The notes under the pieces: model-generated
What the model was told of the DNA's origin: nothing
Databases searched by the model: none
Seen by the model: only the letters and a program-made list of their open reading frames with translations
Assembly: GCA_028641055.1 (NCBI GenBank)
Contig: CM054057.1
Coordinates: 332,784,482-332,848,481, forward strand
Direction of reading: 5' to 3'
DNA length: 64,000 nucleotides
Source: Alopecurus myosuroides
Lineage: Eukaryota > Streptophyta > Magnoliopsida > Poales > Poaceae
Translations under genes and position numbers: made by a program
Part shown: one piece after another, positions 1-11,950 of the stretch
Numbering within the stretch: position 1 is the stretch's first letter
Layout: every line of letters starts with the position of its first letter

Positions 1-546
1 CTTTAGTGCAGGAAGACCAAGACCATGCTACAAGAGGAAGGCGGCGTCGTCGGGTTCCCCCACCATGATGCCATGGATGGTGGAGCTGTCCCCCAGCAAC
101 CAGGACCGCGCAGGAGGCGCAGGAGTACGGGACGCTCCTCCCTTTGGCACCTTGTGGTAACCCTTTCCCGCCAAGTGAGCGGGAAGGAGGTCCAAATGCA
201 TGTATAAGAAGGGCACCACCGGCCCTTGGACGGAGAGAGCTCGATTCATCGTAGAGATCAAGTAGTCTGTTCCGAGCACAAACTCGCCTTTTGTACTGTA
301 ACCAACGCAGTGCAATCCATTAGACAAGCAGGAGTAGAGTTTTACACCATACTGGTGGCCGAACCTGGGTAAACTCTCTGTGTCGCCATTGTTGACGTGC
401 TCAAGCTTCCCTCTCGAAGCCTCCTCTGGAAGCGAAGGAAGCATGTTTAACCCCCAGTGTTCGATCCTTTGAGAGCTATTATGTCCAGGACAGACTAGCC
501 CTCTCCGACAGTGGTGGGGATTGCTTCTTGCATTGTGAACTTGAGA
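1..546 (-). other. Remnant resembling a Gypsy LTR/leader region
   Basis: Read on the minus strand, this stretch has a segment with 'CCCAGGTTCGGCC' followed about 25 bases later by 'CTACTCCTGCTTG'. That pairing is common in the transcribed part of grass Gypsy LTRs. A minus-strand open frame covers most of it (609 down to 28), but the translation matches no protein family I recognise and runs across an apparent element boundary near 546, so I do not call a gene. No LTR termini are visible; the left edge is cut by the window. Confidence 0.3.
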
Positions 547-745
547 TTTTTTTAACGGGAGAAAAAGACCCCTCAATCTATTAATTAAGAAGAATAGAGA
601 AATATCCATTTAATTCACGTCGGACGAAAACCGATATAGCAAACTACTCAAAAGGTAAGGACACCACACAACCACATCAGCAACCCGACAAACTCTCCAA
701 ACACACATCTTGAACAACACAATGTATCCGTCAACGACAACACCT
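547..745 (-). mobile_element. Non-LTR-type retroelement remnant, 3' part (left of the LTR array)
   Basis: A run of seven T at 547-553 on the plus strand would be the poly(A) end of a minus-strand retroposed sequence. The bases just inside it resemble the tails of grass LINEs. The sequence is interrupted at 745 by the LTR array and resumes at 17427. No coding domain is recognisable, so the class is an inference. Confidence 0.3.
741..745. repeat. Target site duplication CACCT, left copy
   Basis: CACCT immediately precedes the first LTR terminus (TGTCGCACCC at 746). The same five bases follow the last LTR terminus at 17422-17426. A 5 bp duplication is normal for Gypsy/Copia integrases, and it shows that the whole 746-17421 block occupies a single insertion site. 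Confidence 0.9.
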
Positions 746-3700
746 TGTCGCACCCAGACTTCTAGGGGATACTCATAGTCCGTTAAACAGTAGATAAATG
801 GCTTACGGGGCATACCGGCACCCGCATCTCAATATGAGCAGGCCAACACGTAAACGTGTGACAACCATTCTCTTACTATTCATCGTCTGCGCAAACCATC
901 CCATAGAAATCCAGATACTTCCATTGACGTACTTCAAAACATACACGCATGGTACGTCAACGGCATTTGAACAACTGATATCACAACAGATCTCTACGAC
1001 ACAAAAGATTGAACTAAGTTGCAAAATAGCTCTCACTAGAGCAGAGATAGCAAATACAATCATCCAGAGGACACATGTCCCAACATAACATCATTACATC
1101 ACAGCGGAAGCATCCAAAAGGTCTGAGTACAGACAAGATCCAAATAGGCCTAAGAGGCCGGAAACGAAAAGACGGAGCCCATCCACGAAGTCTCGGATCC
1201 TGCCCGGGTCCGCTATCTACTCGTCAGCAGTCTCGTCATACTCCACGTAGTAGCCACCATGGGGATCCTCGGAAACGTCGTCTGCGGAAACCACAACCCC
1301 AAAGGGGTCAGTACATAAACGTACTGGCAAGCAAGACTCACAGTTCACCAAAGTGTAACCCGTCAACACCAAGCACAGATGCTTTGGGTTCAACGGAAGA
1401 AAGGGGATATAAAAGATGCTGCAACTGGCTGCTCTAACCAACTACAGAGTTACTACCACTTCCGGCTAACAGAAAGGAGATAAGATCGCGTAACGTAGCC
1501 AACCTATCAACTAACCTCAAACAAACCCATCCTGGATCTCGCCCCTTATCCAAAGAAGCAATCCGAGGATAACTCACACAGTTGAATTAATGATGGTTCA
1601 GATTATTGTGTCAACAAGCCTATTACTAGTCAAGTTGTTAATCATTGGGTGTCAGATTGTTAACCATTAGGTTTAAGTTGTCCTGAGTACTTGTTAGTCA
1701 GTACTTTCACCAAGTAGTCCATAACCGCGGAAAACACGGCTTCTCGAGAAGATTTAACCCTGCAGGGATGCACCAATTTGGCCGTACACGTAAGAATGAC
1801 CCGCCAGGCGGGGAGCTAACCCACCAAGCGAGGCACTCAACACAACTCAACTCTTCTTCGCATCAAGCCCAAAGAACCTTGGGCGCACGGCTAATCGAGC
1901 CCCGAAGAAAAGGGACCCTCATAGCACTCTAAGACCGTGTCCCCCTATATGCCGACTACAAAAGTTTCCACCCTGGCCTAGGCTCGCAAAAACATGCATG
2001 CGGCAAATGGAAAACACAAACTAAATGAGGCGATTTGGACGAGATGCGAATCGAATCAAATTGAGGGGGGCGCCCATACTCGCTTCCCACATGCGGTTAG
2101 TGCGCTCATCATGGATCAGTAGACAAGACCCTTTTCCTAATTAGGGTCGACACTAGCAGGCCTCAAAACCACACAGGGCGTCCTGCCGGTGCCTTATCAT
2201 CAAATTATTATTAATAACAACATTAGCATGATTGATTGATTAAACATCGAGCCCCAGAACGTAATAGAAATAGCAACAGAAAGTAACGGGTAACAGACTC
2301 GAGCAAAACAACCCTAAGCATGCTAGTAAGACACGGGCAACAAGCAATGGTTATAGGTATGGAGGTGAGGCAATATCAGGGTTAAAGAATACATGTGATA
2401 GGTTCGTAACAGAAGCAACTAATCATAGGGCTAGCAGAATAGACAACGGAAAGTATCGGTAACCAATGTTGAAAGGAACACGATGGTTCATGTGAGTGAT
2501 AACTTGCCTGCAAACCCAGTAGCCTGGTACTGAGCTAGATCCTTAGAAGGGGTGTCGTAAGTATCGTCGGTCTCAACGTCGTCGTTTATCCGAGAAGAAG
2601 CAAACAAACAATGCAGAAAGATAAACAATCAATAACATGGCATAGTGCACAAACATGGGATGATGCATGACCATTTAATTGATGCATAGAAATAAACTAG
2701 TTGACATGGTAACAACAGGATTAAATGGACCCTCATGCAATTTGGATTGCATATGAAAAGCCCATGAATTATGGTTGAATTAATTGTTTTACAACTAAAC
2801 ATCATGTGTAAGTGAATTAGCATGATGCATGGATGAGGAAAACAGCAAAATAACAACAATATAACCAATTGGAAATAAGGTTTACCAAGTTTGGAATCTT
2901 ATTTATTAAGTTGAGAGAATTGGCTTCTTAAAGTAGTTACACAAGCATATGTTGTTTTCATCAAGTTTAATTGTTCAAAATAGATAACAAAGTTCATATT
3001 TGATAAGAACACACAATTTTAGGTGGAATACATGTTTCACTTGTTGAAAAAGGATTTCAAATAAATTAGTTATGAATTAAACAAGTTTAAGCAAGAATTA
3101 AATGAATTTAATTCAAACATGAACTTATTTGAATTTTTATTTGTGCAAAACATTGAGTGAAGTTCATATTTGAAAAGGTTATGCTTTTATGGTTTGAAAA
3201 CATATTTTATATGTCCCAAAAGAATTTGATTTGATCAAGTTATGAAATTAACAATTTTAAATGAATTAAACAAGGTTTAAATTATTTAACCAATTTTAGT
3301 TATTCAAAACAGAAAACAAAGTTTATATTTGGAAAGAGGGTTTAATTTTGCATGGAAAACATATTTCATTTGTTGAAATTGGATTTTAGTTGAGCAAGTT
3401 ATTATTTTGGCAATTTTAAATGCATTAAACAAGAAACAGTTGTTTTCAGCAATTTAAATTATTCAAAACAGCAAACAAAATTTATATTTGGAAAGTACAT
3501 GAAAATTTGATTGGAAAACATATTTAGTTTGTTGAATTTGGAATTTTTATGCCCAAGTTATGAATTTTGCAAAATTAGGTGAATTAGACAAGAATTCAAA
3601 TATTGCACCAATTTAAAATATTCAAAACAGTAAACAAATTTTATATTTGGATAGAGCATTTAATTTGGTACAGAAAACATATTAAAAATGTTGAATTTGG

Positions 3701-3889
3701 AGTTGGGATGAATTACTTATGCATTTTACAAGATTTGGTACAAATCTGCCATTTTTTTAGCTGCTAGGGACTTGGAAAATATTTTTCAGGGGCTAGAAAA
3801 TAAGTGCAGGGACCTGGGTGTGATTTCTGGTGAAGTGCTGTACCAAAACAAATAGTAGAAAAAAAGGTTGGGTTTTTTGGTGCGCAGGG

Positions 3890-3943
3890 GGGATCGAACC
3901 CCTCACCTACTGCTAGCGCAAGGGGGACAGAACCAGTGGGGTG
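3890..3943 (-). other. tRNA-like module 1 in LTR copy 1
   Basis: On the minus strand a B-box-like GGTTCGATCCC (3900-3890) sits in a T-arm-like hairpin (AGGGG, TTCGATC, CCCCC). It is preceded 32 nt upstream by CACCCCACTGG (3943-3933), a degraded A box. The geometry fits a tRNA, but no anticodon arm is convincing, so this is a relic rather than a tRNA gene. Confidence 0.5.
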
Positions 3944-4043
3944 GTGTTCGGTGTGTTGACAGAAGGGGGGCAGCGGTGAGGATATGGTTCAGAAACTGAC
4001 CACTGCACAAATCGGAATAATAAGCAGAAAAAGGATGGGGCTG

Positions 4044-4098
4044 GGATTCGATCCCGGGACCTCCCGCTGCGCGCGCTGCGGTCACTGCCACTGCGGTA
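4044..4098 (-). other. tRNA-like module 2 in LTR copy 1
   Basis: On the minus strand TACCGCAGTGG (4098-4088) matches the A-box consensus TRGYNNARNGG at all but one position. GGATCGAATCC (4054-4044) differs from the B-box consensus GGTTCGANTCC at one position. The gap is 33 nt, as in an intronless tRNA. The T-loop-like ATCGAAT starts with A, as in eukaryotic initiator Met tRNA. A functional tRNA fold is not evident. Confidence 0.6.
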
Positions 4099-4672
4099 GC
4101 AGTCGATTCGTTGACAGAGAGGGAAAACGGGGAAGGTTGAGGTTCAGGTTGGGTGCGATTTTTAACTGAACTTTGTTCAGGCTACTGAACCTGGGCGCGA
4201 CAGAGAAGATCGCCGGCAGCTCGCTCGCGGTGGCCGGAGGGGCGCCGTGTGGAGGCGCTGTGGGGGGTGTGTGTGGTGCTCGGAGGAGGAGGGGAGCGAG
4301 AGGGAAGGAGGGGAAGGGCGGAGCTCACCGTGGTGATTCGGAGGCGAGGAGGAGTCGGGGCAGAAGCAGGGAGGCGGGCCGGCGATGACCTCGATGGCGG
4401 CGGCGGCTCGAGGCTCCTCGGGGGCAACCGAGGGGTGGAGGAGCGAGAGGGGTGCACGGGGATTCCATTCCCGTGCCTCCCTTGGCCGGAGGAGGTTGCT
4501 GGCGACGGCGATCGCCGGTGGAAGGTGGAGGTTTTAGGGTGGAGGTGATGGTGCAGGCTCAGAGATTACAGAGCAGAGGAGAGAAAGGAAGAGGGAGGAG
4601 AGAAGGAGGCGGTGAGAGGGAAGAAGGAGGGAGGAGGGAAGGGCATAGGGAACCCTAGGGCAGGGATTAGGT

Positions 4673-4678
4673 CTTAAG
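4673..4678 (-). promoter_or_regulatory. Possible LTR TATA-like element, copy 1
   Basis: Minus strand CCTTAAGAC lies where other copies have CTATAAC (36472-36468), CCTTAAATC (47830-47825) and CCTTAAAGC (50386-50381). An AACCCTA motif follows downstream. The position is conserved but the match is weak in this copy, so the assignment is inferential. Confidence 0.35.
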
Positions 4679-6008
4679 GAGGGGGGAGAGGAGGTGATCA
4701 CCGTCTGCTCCCTGTTCTCTGCAACGTGGAAGCTCCAGATGGAGTCCGTACGAGGAAGAAGAAGTGGAGGGGGGTATCGGGCCAGAAGGTAAGGTGGGCT
4801 GGGGGGAAAAAAGATGGGCTGGCTGCTGGTTGCTCTCTCTCTCCCTCTTGTTAGTTTTTTTTTTCTTTGCTCTCTTTTTTTGTTTGCTGATTTGGAATAG
4901 GAAGAGGAGGAGGGGTTTTGGGTTAGGAAAATTTTAGAAAAATGTTGGTTGAGTTAGTTTTTGCAATAGCAACTAAATGCCAGCTTTGTTTTCCAAAAGT
5001 TTCAACTTTAATTTGCTGCTTGTAATTTAAATCAAATTGGGATGAATTTTTATTATTAAGTGCATTATAGAAAACAAGATTTTAACTAGGGTGCACATTA
5101 GTGTTTAAGTGGAACAAAAAGATTGGAATTGTTTTGGTAATTTTCATACTTTCAAATTGGGTGCTGTTTGTATAACTTATTTGAATTTGAAAGTAATTTG
5201 GAATTAAATGGATTATTAGAGAACAATTTAATAGTTGATCTTTTTAATTTTCATGGAAACAAAATGGATGTTTTTGATTGAACCTTTTAATTGGAAAGAT
5301 TGTAACAGAGCAAGCATGAACAAAACATTTGAAATATTGTTTGAATTTCAATGGTTTTTGGTATTAGATGAATTTCTGTTAGAAACAAAACAACAGTTTG
5401 GAATTACAACTCTAATGGAAACAATTGATTGTTTTGATTTGAAACATTCATTTGGAAATTGTAACATCACAAGGATGAAACAAAAGGTTTGAATTTTGGT
5501 TTGAAGTTCAAATCGAAAACAAATGAAAACAGTTGGAAAACAAATGAAAACAAGCAAAACAAATGCAATCAACATGATGTCATGATGCAAAACATAAAAT
5601 AACAGAGAGCAAACATTCTAATGGCTATTTTTCATACTTGGGATGTTACAAAACGCCCCCCCTTGAAGGAATCGCGCCCCGAGATTCCTACTGAGAAAAG
5701 AAAAGGTCCGGATACTTCTTGCGAAGATCCTCTTGATATGTGTCACGTGAAACACATCGTGCACCTTGGATAGTTTTTCTGGAAGTTCAAAATGATAGGC
5801 ATTCCTGGCAGCTCTTCTGGAAAGACGTCAGGGAATTTGCAAACCACCGGAACATTTTTTAGTAAAGGTAGAGGTTTTGTATCGAGGTTGTATAGCTGGA
5901 TAGAATTTGATTCATTTGTAGAATAGACTATCTGGAATGTGGTGATTCAGGAATGCTTCCTCGAAACAACCCCAGGTGATAGGAATGCCAGCTCTCATAG
6001 CCTGGAAT

Positions 6009-6009
6009 C

Positions 6010-6065
<56 letters not shown>
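6009..6065. repeat. (CAA)19 microsatellite in internal region 1
   Basis: Nineteen uninterrupted CAA units. The equivalent tract in internal region 2 has 21 units, and the family-A internal region at 37456-38283 lacks the tract altogether. Open frames through it (poly-Leu or poly-Cys) are artefacts of the repeat. Confidence 0.95.
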
Positions 6066-6603
6066 CCTTTCTGGCCAGATAGACTTGATATTTGGGAAGT
6101 TTTGATTAGACGCCGGTAGAAGAACTGAAATGGAAAACAACAACAAGATTTCAACGGACGAAAAGGATGTTGAGAAGAACAGGATATCAACATCGGGGAA
6201 AACGAGAACAAAACTCCTGAGGTACTACGGAAAACCCATCCGGGCTTCTAAAGGATCAATATCTACTGCTTAAGGAATAGAGGATTTGCTTCCGGGGCTT
6301 ACACGCCTCCGTTCTCAATCGTGAGTAGGCAACATGATAAATCATGTCACAACCACCTCCATTCCTATGGTCTAGTAGATATAACCATCCTAGAGAAACC
6401 AGGATTCATGAAATCCTAACTTGAAAGTTTAGATGAGAGGGGAAAAACAACGTTGCACTTCCTTACCAGAAAAGGGAGGGTGGGTGGGGAAAGAAGGAAA
6501 AGAACAGAATTCCTACTCTCACGTCTCATTTTTTCCTATATAGCTACAAAATAGTTTCTAGACTCAACTGCGACCAGTAAAAAGGGATCCTACAGGCAGA
6601 CAG

Positions 6604-6615
6604 GCTCTGATACCA
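6604..6615 (-). other. Primer binding site, initiator Met tRNA type
   Basis: The plus strand GCTCTGATACCA is the reverse complement of TGGTATCAGAGC, the sequence complementary to the 3' end of plant initiator Met tRNA. It lies 2 bp inside the LTR terminus at 6618, which fixes the element's sense as minus. Confidence 0.9.
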
Positions 6616-9600
6616 CTTGTCGCACCCGGACTTCTAGGGGATACTCACAGTCCGTTAAACAGTAGATAAATGGCTTACGGGGCATACCGGCACCCGCATC
6701 TCAATATGAGCAGGCCAACACGTAAACGTGTGACAACCATTCTCTTACTATTCATCGTCTGCGCAAACCATCCCATAGAAATCCAGATACTTCCATTGAC
6801 GTACTTCAAAACATACACGCATGGTACGTCAACGGCATTTGAACAACTGATATCACAACAGATCTCTACGACACAAAAGATTGAACTAAGTTGCAAATAG
6901 CTCTCACTAGAGCAGAGATAGCAAATACAATCATCCAGAGGACACATGTCCCAACATAACATCATTACATCACAGCGGAAGCATCCAAAAGGTCTGAGTA
7001 CAGACAAGATCCAAATAGACCTAAGAGGCCGGAAACGAAAAGACGGAGCCCATCCACGAAGTCTCGGATCCTGCCCGGGTCCGCTATCTACTCGTCAGCA
7101 GTCTCGTCATACTCCACGTAGTAGCCACCATGGGGATCCTCGGAAACGTCGTCTGCGGAAACCACAGCCCCAAAGGGGTCAGTACATAAACGTACTGGCA
7201 AGCAAGACTCACAGTTCACCAAAGTGTAACCCGTCAACACCAAGCACAGATGCTTTGGGTTCAACGGAAGAAAGGGGATATAAAAGATGCTGCAACTGGC
7301 TGCTCTAACCAACTACAGAGTTACTACCACTTCCGGCTAACAGAAAGGAGATAAGATCGCGTAACGTAGCCAAACTATCAACTAACCTCAAACAAACCCA
7401 TCCTGGATCTCGCCCCTTATCCAAAGAAGCAATCCGAGGATAACTCACACAGTTGAATTAATGATGGTTCAGATTATTGTGTCAACAAGCCTATTACTAG
7501 TCAAGTTGTTAATCATTGGGTGTCAGATTGTTAACCATTAGGTTTAAGTTGTCCTGAGTACTTGTTAGTCAGTACTTTCACCAAGTAGTCCATAACCGCG
7601 GAAAACACGGCTTCTCGAGAAGATTTAACCCTGCAGGGATGCACCAATTTGGCCGTACACGTAAGAATGACCCGCCAGGCGGGGAGCTAACCCACCAAGC
7701 GAGGCACTCAACACAACTCAACTCTTCTTCGCATCAAGCCCAAAGAACCTTGGGCGCACGGCTAATCGAGCCCCGAAGAAAAGGGACCCTCATAGCACTC
7801 TAAGACCGTGTCCCCCTATATGCCGACTACAAAAGTTTCCACCCTGGCCTGGGCTCGCAAAAACATGCATGCGGCAAATGGAAAACACAAACTAAATGAG
7901 GCGATTTGGACGAGATGCGAATCGAATCAAATTGAGGGGGGCGCCCATACTCGCTTCCCACATGCGGTTAGTGCGCTCATCATGGATCAGTAGACAAGAC
8001 CCTTTTCCTAATTAGGGTCGACACTAGCAGGCCTCAAAACCACACAGGGCCTCCTGCCGGTGCCTTATCATCAAATTATTATTAATAACAACATTAGCAT
8101 GATTGATTGATTAAACATCGAGCCCCAGAACGTAATAGAAATAGCAACAGAAAGTAACGGGTAACAGACTCGAGCAAAACAACCCTAAGCATGCTAGTAA
8201 GACACGGGCAACAAGCAATGGTTATAGGTATGGAGGTGAGGCAATATCAGGGTTAAAGAATACATGTGATAGGTTCGTAACAGAAGCAACTAATCATAGG
8301 GCTAGCAGAATAGACAACGGAAAGTATCGGTAACCAATGTTGAAAGGAACACGATGGTTCATGTGAGTGATAACTTGCCTGCAAACCCAGTAGCCTGGTA
8401 CTGAGCTAGATCCTTAGAAGGGGTGTCGTAAGTATCGTCGGTCTCAACGTCGTCGTTTATCCGAGAAGAAGCAAACAAACAATGCAGAAAGATAAACAAT
8501 CAATAACATGGCATAGTGCACAAACATGGGATGATGCATGACCATTTAATTGATGCATAGAAATAAACTAGTTGACATGGTAACAACAGGATTAAATGGA
8601 CCCTCATGCAATTTGGATTGCATATGAAAAGCCCATGAATTATGGTTGAATTAATTGTTTTACAACTAAACATCATGTGTAAGTGAATTAGCATGATGCA
8701 TGGATGAGGAAAACAGCAAAATAACAACAATATAACCAATTGGAAATAAGGTTTACCAAGTTTGGAATCTTATTTATTAAGTTGAGAGAATTGGCTTCTT
8801 AAAGTAGTTACACAAGCATATGTTGTTTTCATCAAGTTTAATTGTTCAAAATAGATAACAAAGTTCATATTTGATAAGAACACACAATTTTAGGTGGAAT
8901 ACATGTTTCACTTGTTGAAAAAGGATTTCAAATAAATTAGTTATGAATTAAACAAGTTTAAGCAAGAATTAAATGAATTTAATTCAAACATGAACTTATT
9001 TGAATTTTTATTTGTGCAAAACATTGAGTGAAGTTCATATTTGAAAAGGTTATGCTTTTATGGTTTGAAAACATATTTTATATGTCCCAAAAGAATTTGA
9101 TTTGATCAAGTTATGAAATTAACAATTTTAAATGAATTAAACAAGGTTTAAATTATTTAACCAATTTTAGTTATTCAAAACAGAAAACAAAGTTTATATT
9201 TGGAAAGAGGGTTTAATTTTGCATGGAAAACATATTTCATTTGTTGAAATTGGATTTTAGTTGAGCAAGTTATTATTTTGGCAATTTTAAATGCATTAAA
9301 AAAGAAACAGTTGTTTTCAGCAATTTAAATTATTCAAAACAGCAAACAAAATTTATATTTGGAAAGTACATGAAAATTTGATTGGAAAACATATTTAGTT
9401 TGTTGAATTTGGAATTTTTATGCCCAAGTTATGAATTTTGCAAAATTAGGTGAATTAGACAAGAATTCAAATATTGCACCAATTTAAAATATTCAAAACA
9501 GTAAACAAATTTTATATTTGGATAGAGCATTTAATTTGGTACAGAAAACATATTAAAAATGTTGAATTTGGAGTTGGGATGAATTACTTATGCATTTTAC

Positions 9601-9760
9601 AAGATTTGGTGCAAATCTGCCATTTTTTTAGCTGCTAGGGACTTGGAAAATATTTTTCAGGGGCTAGAAAATAAGTGCAGGGACCTGGGTGTGATTTCTG
9701 GTGAAGTGCTGTACCAAAACAAATAGTAGAAAAAAAGTTTGGGTTTTTTGGTGCGCAGGG

Positions 9761-9814
9761 GGGATCGAACCCCTCACCTACTGCTAGCGCAAGGGGGACA
9801 GAACCAGTGGGGTG
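9761..9814 (-). other. tRNA-like module 1 in LTR copy 2
   Basis: Same B-box-like GGTTCGATCCC and degraded A box as in copy 1, with the same 32 nt gap. Confidence 0.5.
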
Positions 9815-9914
9815 GTGTTCGGTGTGTTGACAGAAGGGGGGCAGCGGTGAGGATATGGTTCAGAAACTGACCACTGCACAAATCGGAATAATAAGCAGAA
9901 AAAGGATGGGGCTG

Positions 9915-9969
9915 GGATTCGATCCCGGGACCTCCCGCTGCGCGCGCTGCGGTCACTGCCACTGCGGTA
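9915..9969 (-). other. tRNA-like module 2 in LTR copy 2
   Basis: A box TACCGCAGTGG (9969-9959) and B box GGATCGAATCC (9925-9915) with a 33 nt gap, identical to copy 1. Confidence 0.6.
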
Positions 9970-11887
9970 GCAGTCGATTCGTTGACAGAGAGGGAAAACG
10001 GGGAAGGTTGAGGTTCAGGTTGGGTGCGATTTTTAACTGAACTTTGTTCAGGCTACTGAACCTGGGCGCGACAGAGAAGATCGCCGGCAGCTCGCTCGCG
10101 GTGGCCGGAGGGGCGCCGTGTGGAGGCGCTGTGGGGGGTGTGTGTGGTGCTCGGAGGAGGAGGGGAGCGAGAGGGAAGGAGGGGAAGGGCGGAGCTCACC
10201 GTGGTGATTCGGAGGCGAGGAGGAGTCGGGGCAGAAGCAGGGAGGCGGGCCGGCGATGACCTCGATGGCGGCGGCGGCTCGAGGCTCCTCGGGGGCAACC
10301 GAGGGGTGGAGGAGCGAGAGGGATGCACGGGGATTCCATTCCCGTGCCTCCCTTGGCCGGAGGAGGTTGCTGGCGGCGGCGATCGCCGGTGGAAGGTGGA
10401 GGTTTTAGGGTGGAGGTGATGGTGCAGGCTCAGAGATTACAGAGCAGAGGAGAGAAAGGAAGAGGGAGGAGAGAAGGAGGCGGTGAGAGGGAAGAAGGAG
10501 GGAGGAGGGAAGGGCATAGGGAACCCTAGGGCAGGGCTTAGGTCTTAAGGAGGGGGGAGAGGAGGTGATCACCGTCTGCTCCCTGTTCTCTGCAACGTGG
10601 AAGCTCCAGATGGAGTCCGTACGAGGAAGAAGAAGTGGAGGGGGGTATCGGGCCAGAAGGTAAGGTGGGCTGGGGGGAAAAAAGATGGGCTGGCTGCTGG
10701 TTGCTCTCTCTCTCCCTCTTGTTAGTTTTTATTTATTTTTTTTCTTTGCTCTCTTTTTTTGTTTGCTGATTTGGAATAGGAAGAGGAGGAGGGGTTTTGG
10801 GTTAGGAAAATTTTAGAAAAATGTTGGTTGAGTTAGTTTTTGCAATAGCAACTAAATGCCAGCTTTGTTTTCCAAAAGTTTCAACTTTAATTTGCTGCTT
10901 GTAATTTAAATCAAATTGGGATGAATTTTTATTATTAAGTGCATTATAGAAAACAAGATTTTAACTAGGGTGCACATTAGTGTTTAAGTGGAACAAAAAG
11001 ATTGGAATTGTTTTGGTAATTTTCATACTTTCAAATTGGGTGCTGTTTGTATAACTTATTTGAATTTGAAAGTAATTTGGAATTAAATGGATTATTAGAG
11101 AACAATTTAATAGTTGATCTTTTTAATTTTCATGGAAACAAAATGGATGTTTTTGATTGAACCTTTTAATTGGAAAGATTGTAACAGAGCAAGCATGAAC
11201 AAAACATTTGAAATATTGTTTGAATTTCAATGGTTTTTGGTATTAGATGAATTTCTGTTAGAAACAAAACAACAGTTTGGAATTACAACTCTAATGGAAA
11301 CAATTGATTGTTTTGATTTGAAACATTCATTTGGAAATTGTAACATCACAAGGATGAAACAAAAGGTTTGAATTTTGGTTTGAAATTCAAATCGAAAACA
11401 AATGAAAACAGTTGGAAAACAAATGAAAACAAGCAAAACAAATGCAATCAACATGATGTCATGATGCAAAACATAAAATAACAGAGAGCAAACATTCTAA
11501 TGGCTATTTTTCATACTTGGGATGTTACAAAACGCCCCCCCTTGAAGGAACCGCGCCCCGAGATTCCTACTGAGAAAAGAAAAGGTCCGGATACTTCTTG
11601 CGAAGATCCTCTTGATATGTGTCACGTGAAACACATCGTGCACCTTGGATAGTTTTTCTGGAAGTTCAAAATGATAGGCATTCCTGGCAGCTCTTCTGGA
11701 AAGACGTCAGGGAATTTGCAAACCACCGGAACATTTTTTAGTAAAGGTAGAGGTTTTGTATCGAGGTTGTATAGCTGGATAGAATTTGATTCATTTGTAG
11801 AATAGACTATCTGGAATGTGGTGATTCAGGAATGCTTCCTCGAAACAACCCCAGGTGATAGGAATGCCAGCTCTCATAGCCTGGAAT

Positions 11888-11888
11888 C

Positions 11889-11950
<62 letters not shown>
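11888..11950. repeat. (CAA)21 microsatellite in internal region 2
   Basis: Twenty-one CAA units, two more than in the duplicated copy at 6009-6065. Confidence 0.95.

Larger units (their letters stand above)
746..5650 (-). repeat. LTR copy 1, family A (4905 bp)
   Basis: It is bounded on the plus strand by TGTCGCACCC and GGGATGTTACA. Parts, in plus-strand order: a moderately GC-rich outer part (746-2600); a very AT-rich central part (about 2620-3770); two tRNA-like modules (3890-4098); a GC-rich purine-biased block (4170-4680) with a TATA-like site at its end; and an AT-rich outer part to 5650. Open frames in the GC block encode Arg/Gly-rich or Pro/Ser-rich low-complexity strings and are not treated as genes. 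Confidence 0.9.
5651..6617 (-). pseudogene. Internal region 1 of family A: fused scraps of Gypsy pol
   Basis: Read on the minus strand, this 967 bp region runs from the primer site (6615-6604) to the polypurine-like tract next to 5650. It encodes only fragments of a Gypsy polyprotein. There is a piece like the start of reverse transcriptase (a 'C-(D/E)-(F/S)-P-D-(V/I)-F-P-E-E-L-P-G' type motif), joined directly to the end of integrase (GPY/F-type 'AYHFELPEKLSKVHDVFHV'). In a shifted frame this is followed by 'QEDLRKKYPDLF', which resembles the last part of a chromodomain. All catalytic regions of protease, RT, RNase H and integrase are missing, as is gag. This supports origin from a chromovirus-like (Tekay-type) Gypsy element by large internal deletions. 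The region also holds a CAA microsatellite. Confidence 0.75.
6618..11529 (-). repeat. LTR copy 2, family A (4912 bp), shared central LTR of the array
   Basis: It has the same termini and internal layout as copy 1. It serves as the 5' LTR of one unit and the 3' LTR of the next. Differences from copy 1 are isolated substitutions and small indels, for example around 10732-10741 in the T-rich stretch. Confidence 0.9.

Noticed and set aside
28..609. 193-codon minus-strand open frame as a host gene
   Set aside because: No recognisable family, and it crosses the poly(T) boundary at 547-553. Its middle resembles LTR leader sequence.
798..1437. Open frames repeated at the start of each family-A LTR
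   Set aside because: Antisense to the element, no domain, and broken by single-base changes between copies.
4044..4098. A functional tRNA gene
   Set aside because: The A and B boxes fit, but no good anticodon arm, acceptor stem or U33 is visible. Reported only as tRNA-like.
4170..4660. Several open frames on both strands in the GC-rich LTR block, repeated in copies 2 and 3
   Set aside because: They recur only because the LTR is repeated. The composition is Gly/Arg or Pro/Ser runs, and small indels break them between copies.
5928..6211. Poly-Leu and poly-Cys open frames
   Set aside because: Products of the CAA microsatellite read on the minus strand.
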